This document shows positions 9,101 to 22,525 of a stretch of 64,000 nucleotides of DNA, piece after piece (positions within the stretch are counted from its first letter, which is position 1; the number at the start of each line of letters is the position of its first letter). The stretch is from Pratylenchus scribneri (Eukaryota > Nematoda > Chromadorea > Rhabditida > Pratylenchidae). The notes beneath the pieces are model-generated. The model was not told the origin of the DNA, searched no databases, and saw only the letters and a list, made by a program, of their open reading frames with translations. The stretch spans positions 513,043 to 577,042 of the forward strand of contig JAQSEB010000025.1 of the NCBI GenBank assembly GCA_030063045.1, in the 5' to 3' direction. Made by a program: the position numbers and the translations under genes.

Positions 9101-12100
9101 TTAGTTAACTGAATTAAGAATTCTTTCTTTATATTTTTATAATTTTTTGAATTTTAATTCCATTCTTTATCTCTAATTTTACTTTTTTTTATACCTAAGA
9201 ATTTTATTTATTTAATATGTAATTTTTTAAGAATTTCGAACTATTAATAATTTTAATATCTAAAAGTTTTTCAAAGTATTTTTTTCTTTTTTATTATTTT
9301 TCTAACGCATTTACAACCGCCTCTATCGGGGAAATTGAAGGTATTCCCCGGAATGGTGAATAAAAAATTTTTAATGCCATAAATTTATAATGACACCATT
9401 GAAATTATATATTTTTTATTAAAAATATTTCTTAAATTGAATATAAGTTTTTAATAATATTGGAATCTTCAGCCGAAAAAAATATTTTTTAAAGTCTTTG
9501 TTTTAAATTGCAATTCTTAATACTTTTAATAAATATAATAAAATTATTTTTATTTAAAAAAATTGTAAGTTTATATCGTTGATATCTATTTATTTAATTT
9601 TAATTATTTTATGGAATAAAATAAATAGGAAAATATAAATAATTTAATTTTTAAGATTATATTGCTCTTTTCTCTATTATAAATAAATTTTATATAATTT
9701 TTTAGATATTTTATTTTTAAAGCATCATGCATAGATTTTATAAAAATTTCATTATATTAAATTTGTAAAATTAATTTTTATAATTAATAAAAATTATATT
9801 GAATATTTATTTATAATATTATAATTCTCTATTTTAACTTCCAAGAATTACATTGCTTCATTATTCTTATTAAACTTTATAGTGAGTTCCGTGCTCTCTT
9901 GCATTTCCTAATGATATTTGGAGTTAAGTTTTTCAAAAAAAAAAGCAAAGTCTAATCTTTGCAATCAATTTTCGAATTCATTCGATGTCAAAATAATTTG
10001 ATATTTTTTCTATTTATTTTTTATTTTATGAATTAAATGGCAAAATTTTATTCTAAATAAATATTAAATTTTTATAAATAGAAAAATTAATTTTATTGAA
10101 TTAATTTTAGACATAAATATTTAAATCAAAAAATTGATAATAATTAGTTTTTTTTGAATAATAATTCACAGAAAAAGTATAATATTGTTTTATTTTATAA
10201 ATTATTATGAATTATGTATAAAATTTTTATTGTTATTTTAAATATTTATTTTATATTAAGCAATTAAGTTTTTTTTCCAAATTTATATTCATTTCTTTTA
10301 GAAGTTTTGTTCTATAGTGTTGTATTTATAACTATCGTTTTAATTTTAATTTTTTAGTCTATAGATTGCTTCCTCAATTAATTTTAATTTTTATTATATT
10401 AATTTTCATTTAAATTTTCTTCCATAAAATCTTATTAATTAATGATCTATTTTTATTTGATTTCTTATAATTACCGGATATTTGATTTTATTAAAATTTA
10501 TTTAATATAAATGAATATTTTAATTATTAATAATTCTATTATTTTCATTTTATATTAATAAAATTACAAAATATTATAAATACTTTTTATTCAATCACAA
10601 TAAAATAATAAATGTTATTAATTTTTTAAAATCGTTGCAATATTTCAATTTTATACAAATATTAATTAAATATTTTCTTAACTGATTTTTATATTAATCT
10701 AAGTTATATATAACTTATTTAATTCATTCATCATATTTAAATTTAATTATTAATTTAAAAACTTCGGTTTTATTTCAAAATTATATTATTTGTATCAATT
10801 ATTTTTTTTTATTCAATTTTAAAAGATTATGGTTGCTTTATGAAATCTATTAATTTCTTATTGCAATAAATATTAGAGATAATTGTAATTATATGTAATA
10901 TATTATAGATGCTTTTTAATGTTAATTTATTAATTTATTCATATTTTCAATATTGTTTTTATGCAATAATTATGCATATTTAGGTCAACTGTCGGAACTC
11001 CGACAATCTTCTTTTCGCCAATTCGCCCTAAAGCTTTTCTCTTCAAAAACGTCCAAAAATATTCTCTACAAAATGCTTAATCATCATCTTCCTTTGGCCT
11101 GCTTGCGGAGAAGAATAAGTCAAAAGACGAATTCTTTCCAACATACTTCCAATTTTTTCCAACTTTTCCGACGATTTTACAAAAACCGATCCTCTAAATA
11201 ATTCTGCTTGCATATATTTTTCTGGCGATTGGCGAATAATATTCTTTTTTCTCGAATCTATATTAATTAATTTTGGGGATTTTCTGAGTTTGTCCTCTTA
11301 GGTTTTATACACTTAGTTCGTTTCGCATTCCTCACAATTTCCCTCCACATTTGCCCTATTTCCCAAGTCCTTAATTTGTTGTTGATTTCACCATCGAGTC
11401 AAGCGCTTGGCCGACATATCTTCAAGGAGTTGAAAGTGGAAAACGTGGATAACCAGAAAACGCGGATTAATCATATAATCGCGGATTTTGCCTCTAATTG
11501 ATATTGAAAATAAATAAAAAGGGGAAAATCAATTTCTACTAAATTCCACATAAATACCCCAATAAAATTCCATCTTTTCAATTTCCGACATCAACAATAT
11601 TTCTGATCTTTTGTAATAATGAATTTTTTTTATTTATATCAATAAAAAAATCAATAAATAATTTAAATTATTTAATTCTATAAAATTTGAAAAATCCTCT
11701 AGGTCCATTATTCAATTGAAGTTCTTCGGCAAAAATTTTATATGCTTTTTCATTATCGCCTCATCACCATCAGATTTGGAATTTGAAAATAACAGCAAAT
11801 GCGGCAATTATATTTTTAAGAAAAATTTTAGGTTATTCTTACAATAACTTTATTGTTGAAAAATTGTATTAGTTTATCATGCAAAATGTCAGACAATAAA
11901 ATTTAATTTCACAAATAAATTACAATTCCATTGATTGCTGTTTTTTTTAAAATTTTTGTAATCAATATTTCAAACCAAAATATTTCAATTTCATTCTTTT
12001 TTTCTTCTAATAGTATAATTTCTTATTCATATAAAATCTGATTATTTATAAATATAGATATTAATATTAAAAATTAAAAATTAAAATTTTATTTTAATAA

Positions 12101-12822
12101 AAGAACTCTATAATATTTTAATTTTAACAAATAAAAAAATTACTATATTTTAGAATTTTTTATTGTTAATATTTTAATATTTTTGATATAAATTTTTTAT
12201 AAAATATTTTGGATAAATTTATAATTGAGATATTTTTAAATTATTTATTTTAATTATTAAAGACTATCAATTTAATTGCATTAAATTAAAAATAAAATTA
12301 ATTATTTTCCATAGGGGCTTTTTGGATTAAGTATTTTTTTTGATTTGCAATTTCTCATCAATTTTAAATTTTCTGAGAATTGGCAATATTGTTTAATAAG
12401 AGTAACATAAATTGCTAAAATTTTTGACGAGATCAATTTAATATAATCTTATTTAAATTAAAAAATTATACAAAATTTTATTTAAATATTTTTTTTAAAT
12501 AAATAGTTGTTTTAATATATTTGTTAGGAATATATTAATTATTATCATAAAATTCTAAAATAAATTGTGTTTTATTTTTCTATTTAGAGAGTATATGAAT
12601 ATTTTTTAAAGAATCAAGGTCAATTTTTAAAATATTATTTTTGTTAATTTATTATAATACGTCGTTATATTTTTCATATTCTAAAATTAGACTCCAAAAT
12701 TTTATTCTATTTGTTTATTCAAATTCTAAAAGAATGTAATTCTTTTTATTAGGACATCTTTATTTTTGTTATATAATTATTATATTTTTTCATATAATTC
12801 AATTAATATAATTAAAAAATTT

Positions 12823-12884
12823 ATTAAAATATATAATTAATTCTTTTAACATTATTAAAATATATAATTAATTCTTTTAACATT
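12823..12884. repeat. 31-bp perfect tandem duplication
   Basis: The unit starting ATTAAAATATATAATTAATT and ending CTTTTAACATT occurs twice, followed by the first bases of a third copy. It lies inside desert DNA. Confidence 0.9.
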
Positions 12885-13450
12885 ATTAAAAATAAATTGC
12901 TATTTTAATTTTTTATTTAATACTCTTTTTAGTTTATTTTAAAATTATTTTAATTTCAAAATTTGTTAAATGAAATTAATTTATCTTATTAATCGAAATT
13001 TTTTTAATTGTTTTTTTTTATTATAAATTTATATAAAATTTAATTTTTTTTAATTTTTTATAAAATTAATTAAAATTATATGAATTTAATAGAGAAATAA
13101 TTAGTTGATTTTTCTTGTTCTTCTTTTATTATTCTAATTAATATATTTAATTTTTATTTAATATTCTTTAAAAAATAAAAAAATGTTTTTTTAAATTATT
13201 ATATTATTTCTGAAATTATAACAATTATAATTTTCTACATTTTTTTTCATTTCGAAATTAATTTATATCTTAATTATATTAAAAAGCGATAAATTTTTAA
13301 AAAAAAAAATAATTTATTTTAATTGTATAATTGATAATTTTTATATATTTTTTTCTAAAATCATTTTAAAAAAATACTAATAATTTATATTTGTTAGATA
13401 TAACTGAACTGAATATATAATTAATAATTTTAATTTTTAATCTTAATTAG

Positions 13451-13529
13451 AAGATAAATTTTTGAAAGAGTTAAGGATGTCAAAAAAAGAAAATTTACCA
13501 ATCCTGTTTTCTCATCATCATCGGAATCA
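13451..13529 (+). other. exon-like islet
   Basis: Bordered by TTAATTAG on the left and CA|GTATAT on the right, it reads through in one frame (two leading bases, then 25 codons, two trailing bases) with DKFLKELRMSKKENLP and FSHHH. A second plus frame is also open and runs past the donor to a TAA. Family not recognised. Confidence 0.3.
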
Positions 13530-16500
13530 GTATATATAGTTTTGCTGACGGCGCTCCAATTTGTAGACGACAAATAAATTTATTAACCTTTTTAAATTTA
13601 TTTTATAAATATTTATTTTTAAACGTTTTAATATTATTTAGACATATAAGATAAAATATATACAATTATTTTTAATATTTTTTTACTTGATAAATCTATA
13701 AATAAAAATAACGAAATTTTATTAATTGTATTATGATTTCACAATAAACTTGTTATTACAGTAATATGAGAATAACATTCATCTATGAAGATATTCTGAA
13801 TTCGTTTATTAAATTCAATTTCCTTTAAAATTGATTTATTTTAATTGAAAAAAAATTTTTTCGCATTTTATTTTATTTAACGATTGTAAATTTACTACAC
13901 TTTAGCTTCAAAGTAAATTTTTATCAGCATTTTATATTATATGAAATTTTAGATTTTTATTTAAATTAATTTTAATGACAGAATAAAATTTATTCATTTT
14001 TTTTATTATAAAATTCTATTTCTTTAATTTCCTTGAACATTGAAAATTTTTATCGAATTGTATTTTCTATCCCATGTATTATTTTATTATTTTTATTTAT
14101 AGATGTTTTCGTAAATATCTATATATTTTTATTCAAAGCATGAAATATTTTAACAATATTTTTATTTAACTTTTTTTGATAAATAATATTTAAGATACAA
14201 TTAATACAATATTTCATCAATTTTATGATATTTTACTTCATAATATTAACAATAATTTAAAAATATTTGAATCTTTCTATTAATTTTTCCCGATTGTCCA
14301 TTTCTAAATTGTGAATGCCAGCTTCCAAAATCCATCATAAAATTCAAAACAAAAATATAATATTATATTTTTATTTTTTTATTAAATAAATTGTGATTAT
14401 ATAAAATGAAGGAAAAATATTTTTAATATTTTTAATTGTATGATAATTTAAGAGATCTATTTTTCATATTTTTTTAAATATATTTCGCGAATATTCATTT
14501 TTATTACTATATCGTTTTTTGTATAAATTTATCTACCAATAAATATAATAGATTTGTTTGCTTTTTTATTTCGCATTGATATTCTTATTTATTTATATAT
14601 AATATGATGATTGATGTGTAATTTTTTTATGATATATTATATTACTGGAATAAAAATATTATATCTATTTAAATTTTTTAAATTATATTACTTTAATTTT
14701 TTTAAATTTTCTTATTATTTAAAGATGATTATTTAAAATATAAAATGTTGAAGAAAATAAGAAATTAATTGATAAAATTTAAAATATATAATATTTTTTT
14801 TGAGATTTATTTCATTTGTATCTCATATGTTTCTCTTCTCTATAAAATTTTTTTTCTCTTATATAACTTATAAATTTATTTATAAAAATCAATTTAATAA
14901 TTTTCTTTATTGATAATTTTGCTCTCTGGAAAATATTAATTAAATGAAAAACAATAAAAATCTGATAAAATATTTTTGATTCTATTATTTATTCCAGTAA
15001 TTTTATTTATATTCTCAAATTTTTTGATTTTTTTCATCATTAGTTTAATAATTAGAAATTCCAGTTACGAATGAAATACTTTTAATATTTTATCTATAAT
15101 TTTATTCAATTGATATTTTTTTAATTTGATAATTGTTATTGGTATTTTAAAATCATTTTGTTTTCAAATCTTCAATTTTTCATTGTCGCGTCGAAGATGT
15201 AAAATCATTCGATCAGTATGTGCAATTTTTGTCAATAATTTTTTATTATTTTAAATATTCTTATTAAAATACATGTATTTTGGAAGAAATATTTTAATAA
15301 TAATTTTTTTGACATTTAATTCCATTATATTCTTTAATATTTTTCATAAATAAAAAATCATATATAGGTTGCTAATAAAATTAACAGCATTCAAGAAATT
15401 CATTTTTAATTTTTTTTTTTAAATTTTTGCAATTATTTTATTTTTTAAAGATTAATAAAATCAATCGCATTTCATTTCTTCAATTAATTGTGAAAATCCT
15501 TCAATTTATTTATTTAACTTCTAAAAATATTTATAATACTTTTAAGCTAAAAACATTTATACATATTAACATGATTTAATTTATAAATTTCATTTGCAAA
15601 TTTTAAAATTAAATATATTATTTTCAATTTATCTTCATTCCTATAAAGTTAATGGGCTATCTTAATTCAGAATATTCTAGTATTCTAATTGTTGAATGGT
15701 CATTAATCAAGTCATTAAGATTTGGAAGTATATTAATTAATAATCATTAATGCATCTTTTTATTTGCTCTATTCATATTACTTAATTTTATTTATTTGAA
15801 AAAATATTGATAAAATTTTTATTAATATTTATGTTTCAATTCATCAAAAATATATATATATATACTCTAATCGATTTTTTCATTTTTGCAAATATTAATA
15901 TTCCTTACTCATTTAAAATATTTTATCATAAATTTAATTATAACATAAAATCACTAAATTATTATTTAATAATTTTTTAATGGAATGTATTAGATTAAAA
16001 TTTAGTTAATTAAAATTTATAAATTTATAAAAAGAAACTAATTTCTATGAATTGTTTATTTAATATATTATATTATTCTCAATATGTTTCTAATTTATTC
16101 TAAATTTTATTCGTCTTTAACCATGATTAAAATTATTATATTTTCAAAAAAAAAATTTTAAAAAATTTATTTTTAATAACAGACTTATTTATATAAATTT
16201 ATTTTAATATTTTATTTACATTTTTTATTAATAAATAATTTTCATTTCTAAGAAATTCTTTTAAAATTTTATGATTATATATCATCGCAATTTTAATAAA
16301 AAAAAATAGAATTTTTTAAGAATATTTTCTAATTATTAATTTGTTTTCATTAGATATTTGAGAATTGATCCGTGATACGAAATGTATTTTAAGAATCAAT
16401 ATGGCGTTCTCGATATCTTTATTATCCACTTCCTTAAAATATTCTTTCACTTTATAATTTTACTAAATTTTATTATTAAAAAAATCTATTTTTATTATTA

Positions 16501-17044
16501 ATTATTTTAGAAAAATTTTAATCAATTCAACAATTTATTTATTTAATTGTTTTTTTTTTCATTAATTTAAAAAAATTTTTATTTTTAAAATCAATAAATA
16601 TGCATTCGTTTATAGTGATTAATTATAATCAAATAATTTAAGTAAATCTTTGTTCATATACGATTATAATTATATTTATACTTAGACTTTCATTCTATTT
16701 TGTTGCATCGCTGATAATAATTAAAAATATATTTAATTTATTTTCAATTTATCTTTTTTATCTAGTAAAATATACTATCAAATTAATAATATATTTATTT
16801 TTATTATAGAATTAATTAATGTTTTTTAATTATAAATTAATACTTTCTATTATTAGTGATAAAAATTATTTTTTAATAATAATTGTTTGCAATTATCATT
16901 TAAATTCCAATTTTATTTATTTTATATTATTAAATAGATTTTAGATTCTCTATAATCTGGTCTGAGATAATCTAAAATATTTTTGATAATACTATATATG
17001 AGAATATTTATATTTTATGTAAATATTTTTTTATAATAATTTAG

Positions 17045-17112
17045 ATAATCCATTTATAAAGGAAGGTGCCGGGCTATTTAGCTCCTCTTTTTACCGTAGT
17101 ATTGTCCTCCAG
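17045..17112 (+). other. exon-like islet, phase-compatible with 18416-18573
   Basis: TAATTTAG precedes and CAG|GTAGAT follows. The frame reads NPFIKEGAGLFSSSFYRSIV and ends in phase 0. The next plus-strand exon-like islet (18416) begins in phase 0. The opposite strand of the wider islet (to about 17270) is also open in pieces, so the strand is not certain. Family not recognised. Confidence 0.3.
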
Positions 17113-18415
17113 GTAGATTCAATTGAAAGGCATTATCGTCCGTAAATAGATTGGTGAATCAATGGTCCCCCTCCGAAAGCAATTAAGACCTAATGGGCGC
17201 TAAATACACAAAGGAACAAGTTGTATGGCAACCACTTTCAATTAATACAATAAGAATTAATTATTTTTTATTTAAACGGCCAACCTTTTGAATTGTGATT
17301 AGAATTACAAAATCATAAATAAAATATATAATTAAAATTTACAATTAACATGTATTGATTTTTTTAATTGCTTTTTTTTAAATTTTTCATATTTGCTAAA
17401 TTTAATTTTTTATTTTATGATTATTTAAAAAAATGTTATCAGTGAAAAAAAAATAAATTTAAAATAATTCAAATAACAAGATTATTTTTCACTTTACAAA
17501 ATTAATTACACTATTTATTTCGTCTATTTTCTTATGAAAATATAAATTCTTTTCGGTTTTTACATATTATTTTTCAATTTTAATCGATTTGTTCAATAAG
17601 TGTGCTCTTAATTTGAATATGTGTATATTATCTTATATTTATTTTTTCTTTTATTTAATTTTTATTCTGGATATTTTGAATTATTTTTCATTATTACAAT
17701 TATTACTAATTTTCTTAATGAAAAATTTATGATTTTTTCAAATTTTATTTGTTATTTCTCAGAATTTAATTATTTTCAGCCTAGTAAAATTTAATTTAAA
17801 CAGATACTTTAATTCAAACAATTATTACGTTTCATTTTTAATAATAAATTTTACAAACACGTTAATTAATTTTAAGCAATATTTTTAATAATATAGGATT
17901 TTATATTTTTAAATTATTATGTTGAGTTTTTAATTAATTATTTTAATGCATATTATTTTTTACAAATAAATATCTCTTTTTCGTTAACTTTTTTTAATAA
18001 ATTTTTAATGATAATTTTGTATTTAATTTTTTTTAAATTTTAAAATAATTACATCGTTCGATACTTAAATTTTGAAAAATTGGAAAAGGAAAAAAATAAT
18101 TTTATGCAATTTGAATTAAATAAATTTATATTTAATTATCCTTTATCCTTCATTTTTATTTTCTTATTCAAATAATCTTGTTATTTTAAAATATATTTTT
18201 AGAAAATTTAGACTGTATGGTCATGATGATACTTTTTATCGATTTGAAGCATGGCAATCTTCAATTGCATCTATATTTATTCAAATTTGATTTCGATTAG
18301 CCTGGTATTTATTTTAATTTTAAAATTAATTATTAATTTTGTACTAAATAATTATATTATATTTTATTTTTTTTAAATTTTATAACTATTCTACCTTTTA
18401 TTTCATTTTCTTTAG

Positions 18416-18573
18416 AGAAAACTTGCCAAGATTATTTGTAATTACGAATGTGGAACGCATCCAAGCTTTGCCGGCAGCATATTGTTGATATATTTAATGA
18501 AATCATGCCTATCAAATCTTGAGAGGATTTGTAAGAAATCCAGTGATGGGAATAAAATTGCAATTTGGGATGA
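18416..18573 (+). other. exon-like islet
   Basis: TTTCTTTAG|AGA on the left and GATGA|GTAAAT on the right. The phase-0 frame is open for 53 codons, including CNYECGTHPSFAGS and LERICKKSSDGNKIAIWDE. The minus strand is open too, for about 46 codons (LDFLQILSRFDRHDFIKY, F-box-like in flavour), so either strand may be the coding one. No family assignment. Confidence 0.3.
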
Positions 18574-18984
18574 GTAAATTTTTTTTATTACGGTCAATTT
18601 CCTCGATTATTCAAGTTCATTATGTTATTTAAATAATTTTTTATTTCAATATTTTTAAATTTAAATATTTTCAAATTATTTTTATTTAAAATATTTATTA
18701 AATTTATTAAATTTAACTGAACAATATTGTTCCAACATTACCCTTCGTCATTAAATTTCTTCAAATTTTTTAAATATTATTTAGTTATTTTTTGGATAAT
18801 AAAAAAATTTTATTTAAATTTATTTAGGAAAAAAATTAACACTTATCTTAACATGCGCTTATACTGAGGATGTATCTTGACATCCGTTGTTATTCCTTTA
18901 TCTACAATTAGGAATTTTTAAAATTTTTTTTATTTATTAATATTTTCTTCATAAATTTTGTCATTTTATATACTAGAAAGATGC

Positions 18985-19576
18985 TTTTGACTTTTTCACA
19001 AAAAAAATTACGGCTCTTTTTCTAGGGATTTTTAGGTTTTGGGACTTGCACATTCTAGGGGCAACTTTTTATGGCGCATTCAGGAAAACTATACGTTTTT
19101 TGATTGGGGTTTGGTTTTGGGCCGAAACCGGTTTAAAAACCGGTTTGTCCGGGTAAAACTTTTTTCCACGGACCTCAATTGATTTAAAAACAAAAACCCT
19201 CCCGTCTCCAGAGTCAGTGCTATCGATTGATATATAGGTCGGGGGGTCTACGGTGGACGGTGGAGGCTAGAAAAATGACCATAGGGGGTCAGTTTTTTGA
19301 AAATTTTTGAAATTTCATTATAGCTTTTTTGAGAATTGAGATAGAAGTGCGCGGTAAAGAGCAAAGTTGTAGAGCTCGACGAGACGCATCGAATGGTATA
19401 TAGCGCGAGTTATAAGACCAAACCGGTTTCGAGATATAAGCTTAAATCGGTTTAAAAAATTTAAAAATCGAGTCTAAAACTTGAATAATAATACTACTGG
19501 GGTACCTTAAAGCGCCCCGCGCTTTTTCCGACACGGAAGCATGCCTTAAACCAGTGGGGCTCTGCCCCACTGGTTT
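18985..19576 (+). mobile_element. left arm of inverted-repeat element
   Basis: A 0.6-kb block much richer in G+C than its surroundings. It begins TTTTGACTTTTTCACAAAAA and ends in a hairpin (19548-19576) with arms AAACCAGTGGGGC / GCCCCACTGGTTT. It contains several AAACCGGTTT or ACCGGTTT palindromes, and the stretch GGTACCTTAAAGCGCCCCGC. A diverged copy lies in inverted orientation at 21552-22165. Both ends are well conserved between the arms; the middle third is not. It could be the terminal inverted repeats of a non-autonomous transposon of about 3.2 kb, or two independent insertions of a short repeat family. Confidence 0.7.
19548..19576. repeat. perfect 13-bp-stem hairpin, left arm
   Basis: AAACCAGTGGGGC, loop TCT, then its exact complement. 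It is the inner boundary of the left arm, and after it the sequence returns to desert composition. Confidence 0.9.
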
Positions 19577-20152
19577 ATTATTAAAAATTTTATTTTTGTA
19601 AGAAAGAATATTACAAAAATAATAATTTGTAAAAATAAGAACTTTATATTTTGCATAAAAATAATCAAATTATTTTTCAATTTATAATTATTTTGAATTA
19701 TATTTATTTTTTTTCATTTTTACTACCATTAACTAATGGATTAGGAATTTGGACTTTTAAAAATCATTTTCTGTATCTTTCAACAAAATTGAAAATTTTC
19801 ATAAAATTTTAAAGTATATTTTTTAATTTTTTGAAATTATCTTTTTGTCCTATTTGAAACCATTGTTAATTACATCGGATAGTGTTATTTTGCTCTTTTC
19901 AAAGCTATAAGATTTTATTGGAATTATAATTAATTTATTTTTTTAATTATTATCAAAATCTTAATTTTTTCCATACCTTTCCAATTCAATCATAAGTATG
20001 TAGGAGAAATATCGGCGGGTACAAAAAATTTTTTTTATTAGCGTCATTTTTTTTTATCCAATCAAAAAAAAAACATTTATATAGAGTATCAATTTTTAAA
20101 TTTCAATTCATTGTTTTAATACTTAACATTTTTTTTTTTTGAGAAAATATAC

Positions 20153-20260
20153 CTTGGCATTAGAGGAATATTCAGCATTATAAAACTCAAATTGTTTGTT
20201 TAAGGCCCATTCATTGTCTTCGGCAACAAAGAATCTGCCATCATTAAACGTGTTTTCTTT
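20153..20260 (-). other. exon-like islet inside the inverted-repeat element
   Basis: On the minus strand 36 codons end exactly at a donor AAG|GTATAT (20152-20151) and include TFNDGRFFVAEDNEWAL and EFYNAEYSSNAK, an acidic and aromatic composition typical of coding DNA. Further upstream the open frame continues in a different frame (KIDTSLMNASVKRK), so a single extra base near 20250 appears to break it. The plus strand is also open for about 50 codons but reads Ser/His/Leu-rich, as antisense usually does. Possibly a captured gene fragment. Family unknown. Confidence 0.4.
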
Positions 20261-21551
20261 TCACAGATGCGTTCATCAACGACGTGTCAATTTTTCTTTG
20301 TATCTTATTCTGCACATCCATCGAGAAAAAATGGATTTTTTGCTAAAATTTTTTTAATATGTTAATTTTTAAAAAATTTACCACTGTATTTTTAAAGAAC
20401 AAATTAGAATTGGAATAGTTTTGTAATGAGAAGTCAATTCAATAGATGGGCATGCTGTTAAATTGGACGTGTTAGTCAGGAATAATAATTACAAAAAAAA
20501 TTATTAAATTGAAATAATTGTCAAAAAATATTTAAGAAATTATCATTTTAAAATATTAATTATTTAAGATGCATAATAATTTTTTTCTTAATAAAATTTT
20601 AATTGATAATCTTTTAAAATTAAATATTTTTAAAGATAAATGTGAAACAATTTTTTATTCTTTTACTCTAATATAATTTTAAAAAAAAATTACCAAATTA
20701 TTTTGGTCTTCATGACTTTATCTATCAGATTCGAAATAAATTCTCATAATGATATGATCGAGTCTAAATATGTACTAAAATTTTAATTATATATTAAATA
20801 AATAATAATTAACACATAAATACATACATAATTCACGATAAATTTTATCAATAATATTTTTTCTTTAGAATTGATATATATATATATTATGTTGATATGT
20901 ATTTGAAAAATTTCTCTTATCCTATTAAAAATTGTAGAACCGGTACCATATCTTGCTCCATCTTCTTAATTGATACATTTTATATAATTTAATTTCAAAA
21001 ATTTATGTATTTATTTTAAACATATCTTATATATGGAAATTTATTTTATTTTTAAAAGTTATTAATTTTTACGTTGTTTTCCCTGCATAATTAAATTATT
21101 GCCAATGCTTTTCACTTCTAATTTTGTTATACAATGTTTATATCATCTATTCACCGTATATTTTCTTTTTAACATTTTCATTGAATTTCTGCCAAAATAA
21201 TAATAAAAAAATATCTTAACGAAAATATAGATATCGTAATATTATTTAAATTATGTAAAATATCTTTAATCAAATTTAAAATAATTATTTTTGTAACATT
21301 TCCTTGAAGATGTTAAAATTTTTCGGAGATAATTATTTTGTAATAATGATATAATAATGCGATCTTTACAAATTTATTTGTTATCTATCCTCTCTATTTT
21401 TATAGAAAAATATTTTTAACACTAATTTCTTTCGAATAATTTTTAAATAAATTTAATCTAATATTTTAGAATTTATTATTGATTTAAATTTTAATAAACT
21501 AAAAATTACTTTTTTTTTTATTTAAAAGTAAATTTAAATATTATTATAAGA

Positions 21552-21580
21552 AAACCAGTGGGGCAGAGCCCCACTGGTTT
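21552..21580. repeat. perfect 13-bp-stem hairpin, right arm
   Basis: AAACCAGTGGGGC, loop AGA, exact complement. Same hairpin as at 19548-19576, read from the other strand. Confidence 0.9.
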
Positions 21581-22165
21581 AAGGCATGCTTCCGTTGCGG
21601 AAAAAGCGCGGGGCGCTTTATAAGGTACCCCAGTAAGGTTTTTATGGACAATTCGTAAGGATCGCTCCGCTCGCCCTGTATTTTTCATTTTTTTAAACCG
21701 GTTTAAGCTTATATCTCGAAACCGGTTTAAGCTAACGCTCCACGCAATATACCATTGGATTCGTCTCATCGAGCTCTACAACTTTGCTTTTTACAGCACA
21801 GCTCTATCTCAACGCACAAAAAAGTTACAAACTTATTTCATACTCGCGCACCCAAAGTAGGAATTTTTGTCCACTCGTTTCGGTATTTAGACTTCTTGTT
21901 AGACCCCCTAACCTATATATCATTTTGTAGCTAACACTCCAACTTAGGTACCTCAAAAGCTCATTTTTTGATTTAGGTCCAAGGAAAAAATTTTTACCGG
22001 GACAAACCGGTTTTTAAACCGGTTTCGACCCAAACCCAAACCCCAATCAAAAAACGTATAGTTTTCCTGGATGCGCAATGAAAAGTTGCCCCTAGAATGT
22101 GCAAGTCCCAAATCGAAAAAATCCCTAGAAAAAGAGCCTTAATTTTTTTTGTGAAAAAGTCAAAA
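21552..22165 (-). mobile_element. right arm of inverted-repeat element
   Basis: Reverse-complement relative of 18985-19576: hairpin at 21552-21580, then the GCGCTTTATAAGGTACCCCAG block, the ACCGGTTT-rich part, and an outer end GTGAAAAAGTCAAAA. The 76- to 83-codon minus-strand frames within it are not genes; the residues LKPVGLCPTG come from the hairpin and recur in the other arm. Confidence 0.7.
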
Positions 22166-22475
22166 CGGATTATATATATATAAATATAATGGCCAATATC
22201 ACTTGAATTGAATGTTCTACCCAAATTTCTAAATCATATCTCGAAAATGAGCATATTGTAATTGATAACAATTGTTTATTCCAATATTATTATTTTAAAT
22301 TGCCAATAATAAAGAAAAAGACAAGTTTTTTTATATCCCGATTTATCAAATTATGAATTTTTTCTATTTAAATATGCATATTTCCATTTTATATTTTTTA
22401 ATTTAAAATAAATAAAAAATTTTTATGTTTATTTAATATTTATTTTAAATTCGTTAACTTAAACTAGGTTAAGCT

Positions 22476-22525
22476 CTAAAATTTTTTATTATAAAATTTT
22501 CTAAAATTTTTTATTATAAAATTTT
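22476..22525. repeat. 25-bp perfect tandem duplication
   Basis: The unit CTAAAATTTTTTATTATAAA-ATTTT appears twice back to back at 22476-22500 and 22501-22525. Confidence 0.9.
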
